Of a DNA stretch of 11,956 nt, positions 1 to 6,543 are shown piece after piece. How positions within the stretch are numbered: the stretch's first letter is position 1; each line of letters begins with the position of its first letter. The notes under the pieces were generated by a model. It did no database searches, was not told where the DNA came from, and was given only the letters and a program-made list of their open reading frames with translations. The translations under genes were made by a program, and so were the position numbers. The DNA comes from Clostridiales bacterium. Lineage in GTDB: Bacteria > Bacillota > Clostridia > Christensenellales > JAISNN01. The stretch lies in NCBI GenBank assembly GCA_031273965.1, contig JAISQX010000162.1, positions 1 through 11,956 of the forward strand, in the 5' to 3' direction.

Positions 1-819
1 AAGGATATCGCCCGCCTCTCGCAAGCGGCAAAACGCACGGCGGATTGGTCTGATAAGGTCGAAAAAAGCAAGTACGAGCCTCTTGCGTCGGGTCTGTCCG
101 CCGACAAAGGCTATATAGGACACAAAGCCGCAAAAATGATGAAGCGCGCAAAAGCCATCGAAAAAAGACAAACAGACGCTGCCGAAGAAAAATCGAAGTT
201 ACTCAAAAACCTTGAAACTACCGACGAGCTGACCTTACGCCCCATCGAGTACCATGCCGATAAACTCATAGAAATTAGAGACGTTTCGATTCGATACGAA
301 AAAAAAATCGTTTGCGGCAACGTGACTTTTGATATCCATAGAGGCGACAGAGCCGCCTTGCGCGGCAAAAACGGAAGCGGAAAATCAACGATTTTGAAGC
401 TTTTGAACCGTGAAGACATATCTTATGAGGGCAATTTGCGTATTGGAAAAAATCTCATTATTTCGTATGTGCAACAGGATATTTCACGCCTCTCCGGCAC
501 ATTAAAGAGCTATGCCAAGGAGAACGGCATAGACGAGAGTTTATTCAAAACAATCCTTATAAAGCTTGATTTTTCGAGGGAGCAATTTGATAAAGACATT
601 GCGGACTTCAGCCAAGGACAAAAGAAAAAGACCCTGCTTGCAAAAAGCCTGTGCGAAAGCGCGCATATATATATCTGGGACGAGCCGCTTAATTTTATAG
701 ACGTCCTGTCTCGTCTGCAAGTGGAAAACCTTATTTTAAAATACTCGCCGACAATGCTCTTTGTCGAGCACGACCGCGCTTTTATAGAAAAAATCGCCAC
801 AAAAACTATAGAATTGTAA
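1..819 (+). CDS. ABC-F family ATPase, C-terminal part (probable ribosome-protection type), 5' end outside window
   Basis: The reading frame is open from base 1, so the N-terminal ATPase domain lies off the left edge; 272 residues are visible. The first ~75 residues are the basic, coiled inter-domain linker typical of ABC-F proteins, including a GYIGHKAAKMMKRAKAIEKR stretch. The second ATPase domain follows, with Walker A GKNGSGKST (from about base 364), a variant signature FSQGQKKK (about 607), Walker B IYIWDEP with its catalytic Glu (about 670), and the switch His in FVEHDRAF (about 763). The FSxGQKKK signature, WDEPLNFIDV and the ATKTIEL ending match the Lsa/Vga/Msr-like group that displaces antibiotics from the ribosomal peptidyl transferase centre. 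These soluble proteins have no membrane segments, and none is seen here. The drug spectrum, or a housekeeping translation role, cannot be read from this half. The gene is convergent with the CBM9-like gene, and I see no convincing terminator in the 68-base gap. Confidence 0.93.
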   Translation, partial: KDIARLSQAAKRTADWSDKVEKSKYEPLASGLSADKGYIGHKAAKMMKRAKAIEKRQTDAAEEKSKLLKNLETTDELTLRPIEYHADKLIEIRDVSIRYEKKIVCGNVTFDIHRGDRAALRGKNGSGKSTILKLLNREDISYEGNLRIGKNLIISYVQQDISRLSGTLKSYAKENGIDESLFKTILIKLDFSREQFDKDIADFSQGQKKKTLLAKSLCESAHIYIWDEPLNFIDVLSRLQVENLILKYSPTMLFVEHDRAFIEKIATKTIEL

Positions 820-887
820 AGAATGCCTCAAAATTCAATCCTGCTTACGATAAAAAAATTAACCGTGCGGAATAGTATCGCATAACG

Positions 888-1502
888 CTAAAAAATCAAC
901 CTTCCAAAAAAATCCGGCAAATGAAAATCCGGATATTCGCTATTGATATCAAAGACCATTCCGTAATGAGGAGATTCGGTTTCATCGCCGCATTTATAAA
1001 AATTTGCCTTCACCGTTTGACTTTTCGGTTCAAAGCTTCTTCCGTAAATCTCCCCTATAAGCTTGTACGGTATTTGAAAATCCAAGATCCATTTACTCGC
1101 ATCTGAAAAAACTCTTGCGTTCAATCGGCTTTTATATTTTTCTATAAGCGAAATTCGACAGTTCTTTTTTTCTCCTAAGCCCAATATCGCGGCGCAATTT
1201 GCGTTAAATTCAAAATTCAAATATCGCGCGTCGTCAATAAAAGGCTTAAAAAAAAATTCTACGGCGCTGTCCTTATATACGGGTTGACCGTCTTTTACAT
1301 ACTTCGCCTTTTTTATTGCATCCGCTTCGAAGATTTCAAAACCTATATAAAGCCGTTCGGCGTCGTATGACAAATAAACGTTGCATTCCGGGTTATACCC
1401 TTTCGCCCATTTGTAATTTTTGATAACCGCCGTCGGCTCCGTGTGTATGCCGTCGCCGCGCAAAGGCACCGCGATACTTTTTATATCGGTGTTATAACAC
1501 AA
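888..1502 (-). CDS. Stand-alone carbohydrate-binding family 9-like (CBM9/DOMON-type) protein
   Basis: A 204-residue protein made almost entirely of one beta-sandwich domain like the CBM9-like proteins of Clostridia and Bacteroidetes. Recognisable parts are the early VYLSYDAERLYIGFEIFEA strands, the central VYKDSAVEFFFKP block, a FNANCAAILGLG strand, and the C-terminal DFHLPDFFGRLIF ending typical of this family. There is no signal peptide, membrane segment or fused catalytic domain, so it is probably cytoplasmic; ligand and role are unknown. The start is a TTG at 1500-1502, chosen because GGAGGAG lies 8 bases upstream; the nearby GTG in another frame meets an immediate stop. It lies 138 bases after the ANTAR regulator on the same strand, and a weak terminator between them suggests separate transcription, although no clear promoter is visible. 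A link to nitrogen assimilation is not evident. Confidence 0.82.
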   Translation of the reverse strand: MCYNTDIKSIAVPLRGDGIHTEPTAVIKNYKWAKGYNPECNVYLSYDAERLYIGFEIFEADAIKKAKYVKDGQPVYKDSAVEFFFKPFIDDARYLNFEFNANCAAILGLGEKKNCRISLIEKYKSRLNARVFSDASKWILDFQIPYKLIGEIYGRSFEPKSQTVKANFYKCGDETESPHYGMVFDINSEYPDFHLPDFFGRLIF

Positions 1503-1553
1503 ATTCCTATCTCCTCCGCCGTTTAGGTTTTACCGGTCATGATGTTATCCGCC

Positions 1554-1578
1554 AAAAAGCGCGACGACGTCCGGCGCT
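1554..1578 (-). terminator. Weak intrinsic terminator after the ANTAR regulator gene
   Basis: Read on the - strand, a 5-bp GC-rich stem (AGCGC with GCGCT) encloses an 11-base loop and runs directly into five T residues. It lies 63 bases past the regulator stop codon and upstream of the CBM9-like gene, where an operon end is expected. The short stem and long loop make it a modest candidate. Confidence 0.4.
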
Positions 1579-1640
1579 CGGTAAATACCACAATTTTTTC
1601 TCTTATCCATAATACGCAAAATACACGGCGCGACGTTCTG

Positions 1641-2207
1641 TCAATCGTTATATCTTCGCAAAACCTCCAAGGCTATATCGCCTCTCGCTATACGTCTGTT
1701 CATCGCCTGCCGCTCTATAAATTTATGAGCGTCTTCTTCGGACATATTTTCATATTGAATAAGAGCCGTCTTCGCGCGTTCGACAACGCGCGTTTCGGAG
1801 ATTTTCTTCTGAAGCTTTTCATTTTCGCGGCGCGCCGATTGCATTCGAAACGACATAGCCCGCATAAGTCTTATTATTTCATTCAACGAGGTTGTAAGCG
1901 GTTTCTCCATTACAAAAACGCCCGCTTTTTCGGCTTTTTCTAAAGTCGCCAAAAAAAGATCCGATTTGACAAAAATCAAAACGCCCGCAAAGGTTTTTTC
2001 TGCGGCGTTGACTGCAAACTCCGTCCCAAACTCGTCGGACAGAGGCGTATTGACGACTATCATAGCAAAATCGTTTTCCAAGAGCTTTCTGCGCGCTTTA
2101 CCCGCGCAATTTATAACCGTCGATTCCATATTATAAGAGTGAAACAAACGGCTAAGCTTGTCGGCGTCCGACTCCTGCGACGACACTATAAGGACATGCT
2201 CGCTCAA
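1641..2207 (-). CDS. ANTAR-domain RNA-binding antitermination regulator (NitR-like)
   Basis: A 188-residue protein. Residues 1-115 form a response-regulator-like fold and about 125-186 a three-helix ANTAR domain, with the usual coiled approach (ENEKLQKKISE) and the ERAKTALIQYENMSEEDAHK and RRIARGDIALEVLR helices. ANTAR domains bind paired hexaloop stem-loops in nascent RNA and prevent intrinsic termination. The receiver is degenerate: the acidic pocket is SS rather than DD/DE, and the phospho-acceptor position is Asn53 in IVVNTPLSDEFG, although the late Lys in MEKPL remains. Phosphorylation control is therefore unlikely. The same kind of protein, NitR, lies beside glnA and the glutamate synthase genes in Clostridium saccharobutylicum, so nitrogen control is the best inference here. 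The start is TTG with AAGGAG 8 bases upstream. It overlaps the stop of a small upstream ORF by three bases, which suggests translational coupling. It lies downstream of the GS-family gene with no terminator between. Confidence 0.9.
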   Translation of the reverse strand: MSEHVLIVSSQESDADKLSRLFHSYNMESTVINCAGKARRKLLENDFAMIVVNTPLSDEFGTEFAVNAAEKTFAGVLIFVKSDLFLATLEKAEKAGVFVMEKPLTTSLNEIIRLMRAMSFRMQSARRENEKLQKKISETRVVERAKTALIQYENMSEEDAHKFIERQAMNRRIARGDIALEVLRRYND

Positions 2208-2320
2208 AAGGGTGACTCCTTATACGGCGTGCCGGCAAAGTGTTTTTTAAGAATTTTACGAGAGGATTTTTGTCTTGAAGAGTCCGGTTTTTTTAAAGAC
2301 AATATTGCAGCTATTATCAA
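2204..2320 (-). CDS. Possible 38-residue small protein or leader peptide coupled to the ANTAR gene
   Basis: An open frame of 38 codons plus stop runs from a TTG at 2318-2320, 11 bases after an AAGGAG ribosome site, to a TGA that shares bases with the TTG start of the ANTAR regulator (TTGA overlap). The peptide is very basic, rich in Lys, Arg and Ser in its middle and C-terminal half (KKPDSSRQKSSRKILKKHF), with a short hydrophobic start (IIAAILSL). It has no cysteine, membrane helix or family I recognise. Against it: TTG is a weak start, the spacing is long, and a frame this short can arise by chance. For it: the ribosome site and the exact stop/start overlap. It may serve to couple translation of the regulator rather than act as a protein. 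Confidence 0.28.
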   Translation of the reverse strand: MIIAAILSLKKPDSSRQKSSRKILKKHFAGTPYKESPF

Positions 2321-2419
2321 AAAAAAGAAGACTCCTTGCGACAAAAATAATCCGCTAAATAATTAAATATTCTTTGCCTGCGCGCGCCTATAATTGTTTT
2401 TACACTTTATTACGGAGGA

Positions 2420-2450
2420 ATGCTTGCAAACGCTTATTGTCCGCAAGCAT
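2420..2450 (-). other. Stem-loop just after the GS-family stop codon, without U-tract
   Basis: A perfect 8-bp inverted repeat (ATGCTTGC with GCAAGCAT) surrounds a 15-base loop and begins 5 bases beyond the TAG stop of the GS-family gene on the - strand. No T-run follows, so it should not terminate transcription; it more likely protects or marks a processing point in a GS-regulator transcript. The remaining gap to the small ORF holds no clear promoter on this strand. Confidence 0.45.
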
Positions 2451-2455
2451 ATCCG

Positions 2456-3697
2456 CTAATCTATCGGCGTTTTCTTGGCTTCAATATACTTTTTTAACAC
2501 CTTTTCTGGAATGACTCCGTTGACAAACCTGCTTTTTTCGGCAAGCGCAATAGCGGCGGTAATCGACGTCGGCAATATCTTGGCGTCTTTTTGCTGGCTT
2601 AGATTCTCATCGTAAGGAGGAGATAGTTCAAGCTTATTCTCTATCCCTTCAAGCCCGGCGGCGAGAACCAAAGCAAAAGCCAGATAAGTATTGCACACCG
2701 GATCGGGAGAACGAAGCTCCATATGACAAAAATCCTTTTCTGAATTTATCCTTATCAGGCGGCTTCTATTCTTATAAGACCACGATATATGCGCCGGCGC
2801 CGTAAACTTTCCCAACCTGTCATACGAAGATTTAACGGGATTTAAAAATAACGTCATTTCGGCTATTCTGTTCATAACTCCGGCTATGAAATGCTTCGCC
2901 GTTTCTCTCAATAAGCCGTTTCTCGGTTTAAATATATTTTCGCCGTCTTTTATCAAAGTAATATTGATATGCATTCCGTTACCGTTCTTGTCCGGAATCG
3001 GTTTCGGGTCAAAAATCGCGGCGGCTCCGTTTCTCGCGGCAATCGTCGAAACTACCCATTTAAAGGTCATAAAATTGTCCGCCGTCGTCAATATATCCGA
3101 GTACCTAAAATCTATTTCATTCTGCCCCGGTCCCTGTTCGTGATGAGAACTTTCGGGTCTTATGCCCATTTTATCAAGAGTTAAGCATATTTCACGCCGT
3201 ATGTCTTCGCCTTTGTCAAGCGGCGAAATATCAAAATATCCGGCGCTGTCAAAAGGCGTCTTTGTAGGATAGCCGCTTGCGTCGTTTTCAAAGAGATAAA
3301 ATTCGCATTTGACGCCGATATTGCACGAAAAGCCCATATTCTTGGCTTTGGCTTTTACTTTCTTAAGTATATTGCGGCTTCCGCCCTCAAAATCAGTGCC
3401 GTCCGCATTGACGATGTCGGAGATAAAGCGAATAACCATGTCGTTATAAGAACGCCACGGAACCAAAGAAAAAGTCTTTAAGTCGGGCTTCAAATATAAG
3501 TCGGCTTTTTCAATATCCAAAAAACCCTTCACCGCCGCCGTATCAAAAGGTATACCTTCGTCTAACGCCTTTGAAAACATACCGGGCATAACGGAAATAT
3601 TCTTTTGTACTCCGAAGATATCACAAAAACCCAAACGTATAAATTTTACGTCGTTCGAATTTATAAATTCATACAACGACGCCTCCGTAAATTCCAT
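2456..3697 (-). CDS. glnA: Glutamine synthetase family protein (type I, clostridial NitR-associated group) with altered active-site residues
   Basis: A 413-residue protein aligning throughout with type I glutamine synthetases, which make glutamine from glutamate, ammonium and ATP. Retained features are the RLGFCDIFGVQKN N-terminus, metal ligands Glu132 (CEFYLF), Glu187 (SSHHEQGPG), Glu194 (GQNEIDF), His243 (GMHIN) and Glu327 (MELRSPDP), and Arg311, Arg316 and Arg329. Unusual features: the first Glu of the GxExEF pair is Lys130 (codon at 3308-3310, AAA); the flap Glu expected in a GxFEAP context is Thr299 (FTAP); the FDGS loop reads FDTA with Asp52 kept; GSG before the His is GNG; and the protein stops about 25 residues after where relatives usually continue with EW-containing helices. 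The fold is clear, but normal synthetase activity is doubtful. The start is ATG with GGAGG 9 bases upstream and its own promoter. The gene heads a unit with the ANTAR regulator. Confidence 0.9.
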   Translation of the reverse strand: MEFTEASLYEFINSNDVKFIRLGFCDIFGVQKNISVMPGMFSKALDEGIPFDTAAVKGFLDIEKADLYLKPDLKTFSLVPWRSYNDMVIRFISDIVNADGTDFEGGSRNILKKVKAKAKNMGFSCNIGVKCEFYLFENDASGYPTKTPFDSAGYFDISPLDKGEDIRREICLTLDKMGIRPESSHHEQGPGQNEIDFRYSDILTTADNFMTFKWVVSTIAARNGAAAIFDPKPIPDKNGNGMHINITLIKDGENIFKPRNGLLRETAKHFIAGVMNRIAEMTLFLNPVKSSYDRLGKFTAPAHISWSYKNRSRLIRINSEKDFCHMELRSPDPVCNTYLAFALVLAAGLEGIENKLELSPPYDENLSQQKDAKILPTSITAAIALAEKSRFVNGVIPEKVLKKYIEAKKTPID

Positions 3698-3748
3698 AAA
3701 AAAACGCCTCCGGATTGCCTTAAAATTTTTTGTTGACCATTTTTTTTA

Positions 3749-3777
3749 ATTATAGCATAATTTTCAATATATTACAA
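3749..3777 (-). promoter_or_regulatory. Sigma-A-type promoter for the GS-family gene
   Basis: On the - strand there is a -35 TTGTAA (3772-3777), a 17-base spacer and a consensus -10 TATAAT (3749-3754) preceded by TG, giving an extended -10. Transcription should start near 3742, leaving a leader of roughly 45 bases that contains no attenuator, only the GGAGG ribosome site. The match to consensus and the position directly ahead of the GS-family gene support it. Confidence 0.75.
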
Positions 3778-3867
3778 CAGAAAATCTTTTATTTTATTGA
3801 GAATCGAACGCTTCTTTATTATTCTGAAGCCAAAAAAGCTTTTTCACCGTGTTTTAGCAAAAATAAA

Positions 3868-3898
3868 TATAACCGAAAAAAACATCTTTTCGGTTATA
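3868..3898. terminator. Bidirectional-type hairpin ending the glutamate synthase unit
   Basis: A perfect 12-bp inverted repeat (TATAACCGAAAA with TTTTCGGTTATA) has a 7-base loop. On the - strand it runs into TTTATTTTT; on the + strand eight T residues follow at 3902-3909. It lies 173 bases past the gltB3 stop and about 90 bases upstream of the GS promoter, so on the - strand it most likely ends or weakens transcription from the gltB genes. No + strand gene precedes it, so the + direction is probably only a symmetry effect. Confidence 0.65.
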
Positions 3899-3909
3899 AA
3901 GTTTTTTTT

Positions 3910-4071
3910 GGAATAAAAACTCTGAAGTTTAAAAACGCAAACGAAAGCGGCTAAATGCAAAGAAATATTTGCCGGACGTCTTTCAAAAAAATGTCGCCGA
4001 CGATATCTCTTTAAGGCAAAATACCCCCGAGGAAGCGTGAACAATCATTAACGGCGAACTCGCCCCCCCGA
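3910..4071. other. Intergenic stretch after gltB3, no gene seen
   Basis: This is the gltB3-proximal part of a 374-base gap between gltB3 and the GS-family gene. It holds an imperfect stem-loop around the gltB3 stop (arms at about 4040-4045 and 4075-4080 with an inner GGCG/CGCC stem) and no T-run after it. Short frames on both strands here lack ribosome sites and run into the 3868-3898 hairpin. I searched for paired AxxGxx hexaloops of the ANTAR target type and saw no clear pair. Confidence 0.5.
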
Positions 4072-4794
4072 TTAATTGTTGACATACAATTGCTTATACG
4101 GGTTTTGGGTGTCGGGTGTAATTTTCAAAAAACTACCGCTTATAACGGTTTTGTAGTCAAAACCGAAAGCCAGACAAAACTCCTCTATATTTTTAGAAAT
4201 ACTCAAGATCTCGCCGTCTTCGGCTTGTCCGGACAAAAGCCGAGAGGAAAGGTTAAGCGCATCCTTGTCCGCGTTACGTATATAAATTTCACCGCCGTGC
4301 ATCCCGTTAGCAATAAAATCGCCCGCGGGATTTTTTAAGTTATCCAGATTGAGAAGCACTATTACCCCGCCGGCTTGATACTCCGCCAAAAAGTTTCCGG
4401 ACCTCCCGCCGATTATAATTACAGGCTTCAGCTCCTTATAGGATTTGATATGCACTCCCGCGCGATAGCCCACGTTGCCCTTGATATAAATCGCTCCGCC
4501 GCGCATGGCATAACCCGTCGCGTCGCCGGAATTTCCGTATATGAATATCCTGCCGCTGTTCATAGTGTCGCCCGTCGCATCCTGCGCGTTGCCGTTTATA
4601 TATATACTGCAATTATTCAAATACGCTCCCAAAGCGTTTCCGGGCACTCCGTTTATCCTTAGAACCTTGTTCTCAAGTCCGCTGCCTATATACCGTTGTC
4701 CGTTGCAATTGTTGACGATTATTTCATCGTCGGGGCAATCTTTGATTTCTTCGTTTAAGTCTTGAAAATATTTTCCCATAGCGTCTATAGTCAT
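4072..4794 (-). CDS. gltB3: Glutamate synthase GXGXG beta-helix domain protein (GltB3)
   Basis: A 240-residue stand-alone version of the C-terminal GXGXG domain of the glutamate synthase large subunit. In fused enzymes this right-handed beta-helix scaffolds the glutaminase and FMN domains. Repeats are visible in order: NGVPGNALGAYL, NGNAQDATGDTM, YGNSGDATGYAM, KGNVGYRAGVHI and GGRSGNFLAEYQAGG (about residues 48-145), then a NGMHGGEIYIR turn. No catalytic residues or membrane segments are expected or seen. About 50 residues after the helix lack the repeat and probably make subunit contacts. The ATG start has GAGG 8 bases upstream. It is the last gene of the five-gene synthase unit, 84 bases after the oxidoreductase gene. 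Confidence 0.92.
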   Translation of the reverse strand: MTIDAMGKYFQDLNEEIKDCPDDEIIVNNCNGQRYIGSGLENKVLRINGVPGNALGAYLNNCSIYINGNAQDATGDTMNSGRIFIYGNSGDATGYAMRGGAIYIKGNVGYRAGVHIKSYKELKPVIIIGGRSGNFLAEYQAGGVIVLLNLDNLKNPAGDFIANGMHGGEIYIRNADKDALNLSSRLLSGQAEDGEILSISKNIEEFCLAFGFDYKTVISGSFLKITPDTQNPYKQLYVNN

Positions 4795-4878
4795 GCCGTT
4801 TACCTCACTTTCCTCTTTAAAGCGCCGAGTATTCTATGTTTATGGTATTTCCGGAACACTCTCTTGCGTTTGTCTCTA

Positions 4879-6075
4879 TTATTTACGAAGTATTTTATCT
4901 CGTTCTTCTTTCGAATAAGCTTTTAAACCTATGTCTCCCGATAATAGCATATCCGCGTCCAGTCCGGACAAGTCGTTTTTTTCTCTTATCAACGCCGAGT
5001 ATATTCCGGCTTTTTTAAAATCGTCGATAAAAATAAAGCCCTTTAACGCATTATTCTCCATAAACAGCTTTCTAACGCTTCCTTGAGACAGTCTTTTGTA
5101 CTCCGTCCCCTCATATACGCCCGCCGTTAAAATATGCTTTCCAAAAAAACCTATAGCGTTTATAGGCATAGCCTTGTCGTATTCGGCGTCGCCGCCCGCC
5201 ATATTTATACCGGCGGTTTCGCCCTGCGCGTATGCGTTCGGGAGTATCGGCACGGCTCCGCGCTTTTGCGTTACGACGCTGTAACTTTCGGTGCAATCAC
5301 CCGCGGCGTATATATCGTCCGCCGAGGTCATAGCCCGCGCGTCGATTACTATTCCGCGCCCGACTTCAAGCCCCGCGTCCTTTGCTATTTCCGTTTCGGG
5401 TATTACGCCCGTGCATACGCATAAAATATCGAATTGCGCTTTATCCAAATCCACCGCCGCCGACAGCATAAATTTTATTCCGTACGACTCCAAATGTCTT
5501 TGAATAATACCCGCGCTCTCCGCGTCCAATATACTCGGCAATATCCTGTCCGCCATATCCGCTACGGTTATTTCCTTGGCTTTTTTATGAACAGCCTCCG
5601 CGCATTTCAATCCTATAAGTCCCGCGCCGAGTATCAGAACTCTCGCGTTCGGCGTGTTCTCAATCTTTTTTTCAATTTTGAGCGCGTCGTCCAGCGTCAT
5701 AAACGTGTGGTAGCCGTACTTCTCCAATCCCGATATCCGAGGTATAAAAGGACGCGCGCCTCCGGCTATTAGCAGTTTGTCATAGCCGACGCTTTCTCCG
5801 TTCTCCAACGTGACTTTTTTGGCTTCTTTATCGATTTTTACGGCTCTTATTCCTCTTTTTACCGCGCACCCGTTCGTCTCATAAAAATTGTCGGGACGGT
5901 ATTTTATTCTTTGCAAATCGGTCTTCCCCTCCAATAGATAAGAGATGAGAGGACGCGAATACACATGATGAGGCTCCGCGCTTATCACCGTAATAGCTCC
6001 TTGTTTATCCGCGCGCCTTATACCCTCTATTCCGCCGACGGCGGCTATCGAATTTCCTATAATAACATAATTCAT
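4879..6075 (-). CDS. FAD/NAD(P)-dependent oxidoreductase, electron input for split glutamate synthase
   Basis: With the start chosen here the protein has 398 residues and a two-dinucleotide fold like NADH:rubredoxin reductase and the N-terminus of NirB. The FAD-binding GNSIAAVGG motif is at 7-15, a second Gly-rich motif GAGLIG that should bind NAD(P)H at 150-155, and the flavin-contacting IYAAGD at 255-260. No redox-active CxxC or CxxxxC disulfide precedes the fold, so it is not a disulfide reductase of the classical type. A GTG at 6097-6099 would add 8 residues, but the ATG at 6073-6075 has AAGGA 7 bases ahead and begins directly with the nucleotide-binding strand, so I prefer it. Its place between the ferredoxin-like and gltB3 genes suggests it passes electrons from NAD(P)H through the ferredoxin-like protein to GltB2, replacing GltD. 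NADH versus NADPH preference is not decided. Confidence 0.9.
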   Translation of the reverse strand: MNYVIIGNSIAAVGGIEGIRRADKQGAITVISAEPHHVYSRPLISYLLEGKTDLQRIKYRPDNFYETNGCAVKRGIRAVKIDKEAKKVTLENGESVGYDKLLIAGGARPFIPRISGLEKYGYHTFMTLDDALKIEKKIENTPNARVLILGAGLIGLKCAEAVHKKAKEITVADMADRILPSILDAESAGIIQRHLESYGIKFMLSAAVDLDKAQFDILCVCTGVIPETEIAKDAGLEVGRGIVIDARAMTSADDIYAAGDCTESYSVVTQKRGAVPILPNAYAQGETAGINMAGGDAEYDKAMPINAIGFFGKHILTAGVYEGTEYKRLSQGSVRKLFMENNALKGFIFIDDFKKAGIYSALIREKNDLSGLDADMLLSGDIGLKAYSKEERDKILRK

Positions 6076-6098
6076 AATTTCTTCCTTATCAACCGGCA

Positions 6099-6521
6099 CT
6101 ATTTCAAAATTATCGCTCTGTTAGGACAATACTTTACGCACATCGGCGAACCGACGCCGTTGTTAATGCAAAGCTCACATTTCATCGCCGCTCCGCCGGG
6201 ACCCGCCATGACCGCGCCGTAAGGACAGGACAGGACGCATGTAAAACAACCGACGCACTTATCCCTATCTATTCTTATTACGCCGTCTATTTTGCTAATT
6301 GCTCCGCTTATGCAGCTCTTTACGCAAGACGGCTCGTCGCAATGGCGGCACGACACGGCATACGATATCTTCCCGTTCTCTTCCACGTTAATCAGCGGAT
6401 TAATAGGCTTGTCCTTAAGCGCGGCGGACATATCTTCGTAACCCGAATTTGCAAAAGCGCAAACGTATTCGCACAACCGGCACCGTAGGCACCATTCCTC
6501 TTGAACATATATTTTTTTCAT
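6099..6521 (-). CDS. Ferredoxin-like electron transfer subunit with four [4Fe-4S] motifs
   Basis: A 140-residue protein with 16 cysteines in four cluster motifs: C11-C14-C17-C21, C58-C61-C66-C70, C89-C92-C95-C99 and C115-C118-C128-C132. This is the HycB/DmsB-type arrangement, where the motifs pair across two ferredoxin folds. There is no signal peptide or membrane segment, so it is cytoplasmic. It lies 22 bases after gltB2 and 23 bases before the oxidoreductase gene, which supports a role as a wire between the flavoprotein and GltB2. The start ATG has GGAGG 10 bases upstream. It lacks the flavin domains of GltD, so it is a separate electron-carrying subunit rather than a shortened GltD. Confidence 0.92.
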   Translation of the reverse strand: MKKIYVQEEWCLRCRLCEYVCAFANSGYEDMSAALKDKPINPLINVEENGKISYAVSCRHCDEPSCVKSCISGAISKIDGVIRIDRDKCVGCFTCVLSCPYGAVMAGPGGAAMKCELCINNGVGSPMCVKYCPNRAIILK

Positions 6522-6543
6522 TACGGCGTTTCCTCCTTTCGCA

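Noticed and set aside
1560..1625. 21-codon frame beginning ATG GAT AAG on the - strand ahead of the CBM9-like gene
   Set aside because: No ribosome site, and it passes through the candidate terminator stem; too short to support.
2139..2366. 75-codon frame on the + strand between the GS-family and regulator genes
   Set aside because: No ribosome site before its start, it runs antisense to the regulator start, and its composition mirrors the opposite strand.
2389..2394. TATAAT on the + strand in the gap after the GS-family gene
   Set aside because: No acceptable -35 at 16-18 bases and no + strand gene downstream.
3844..4044. 66-codon - strand frame between gltB3 and the GS-family gene
   Set aside because: TTG start without a ribosome site, and it reads through the 3868-3898 hairpin; the peptide looks like random AT-rich translation.
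5434..5772. 112-codon + strand frame inside the oxidoreductase gene
   Set aside because: Wholly antisense to a clear gene and without a ribosome site. Several similar long antisense frames occur in the window because the codon usage leaves few stops.
6076..6099. Extended N-terminus of the oxidoreductase from a GTG start
   Set aside because: The downstream ATG has a better-placed AAGGA and starts right at the FAD-binding strand. The GTG has no ribosome site and touches the preceding stop.
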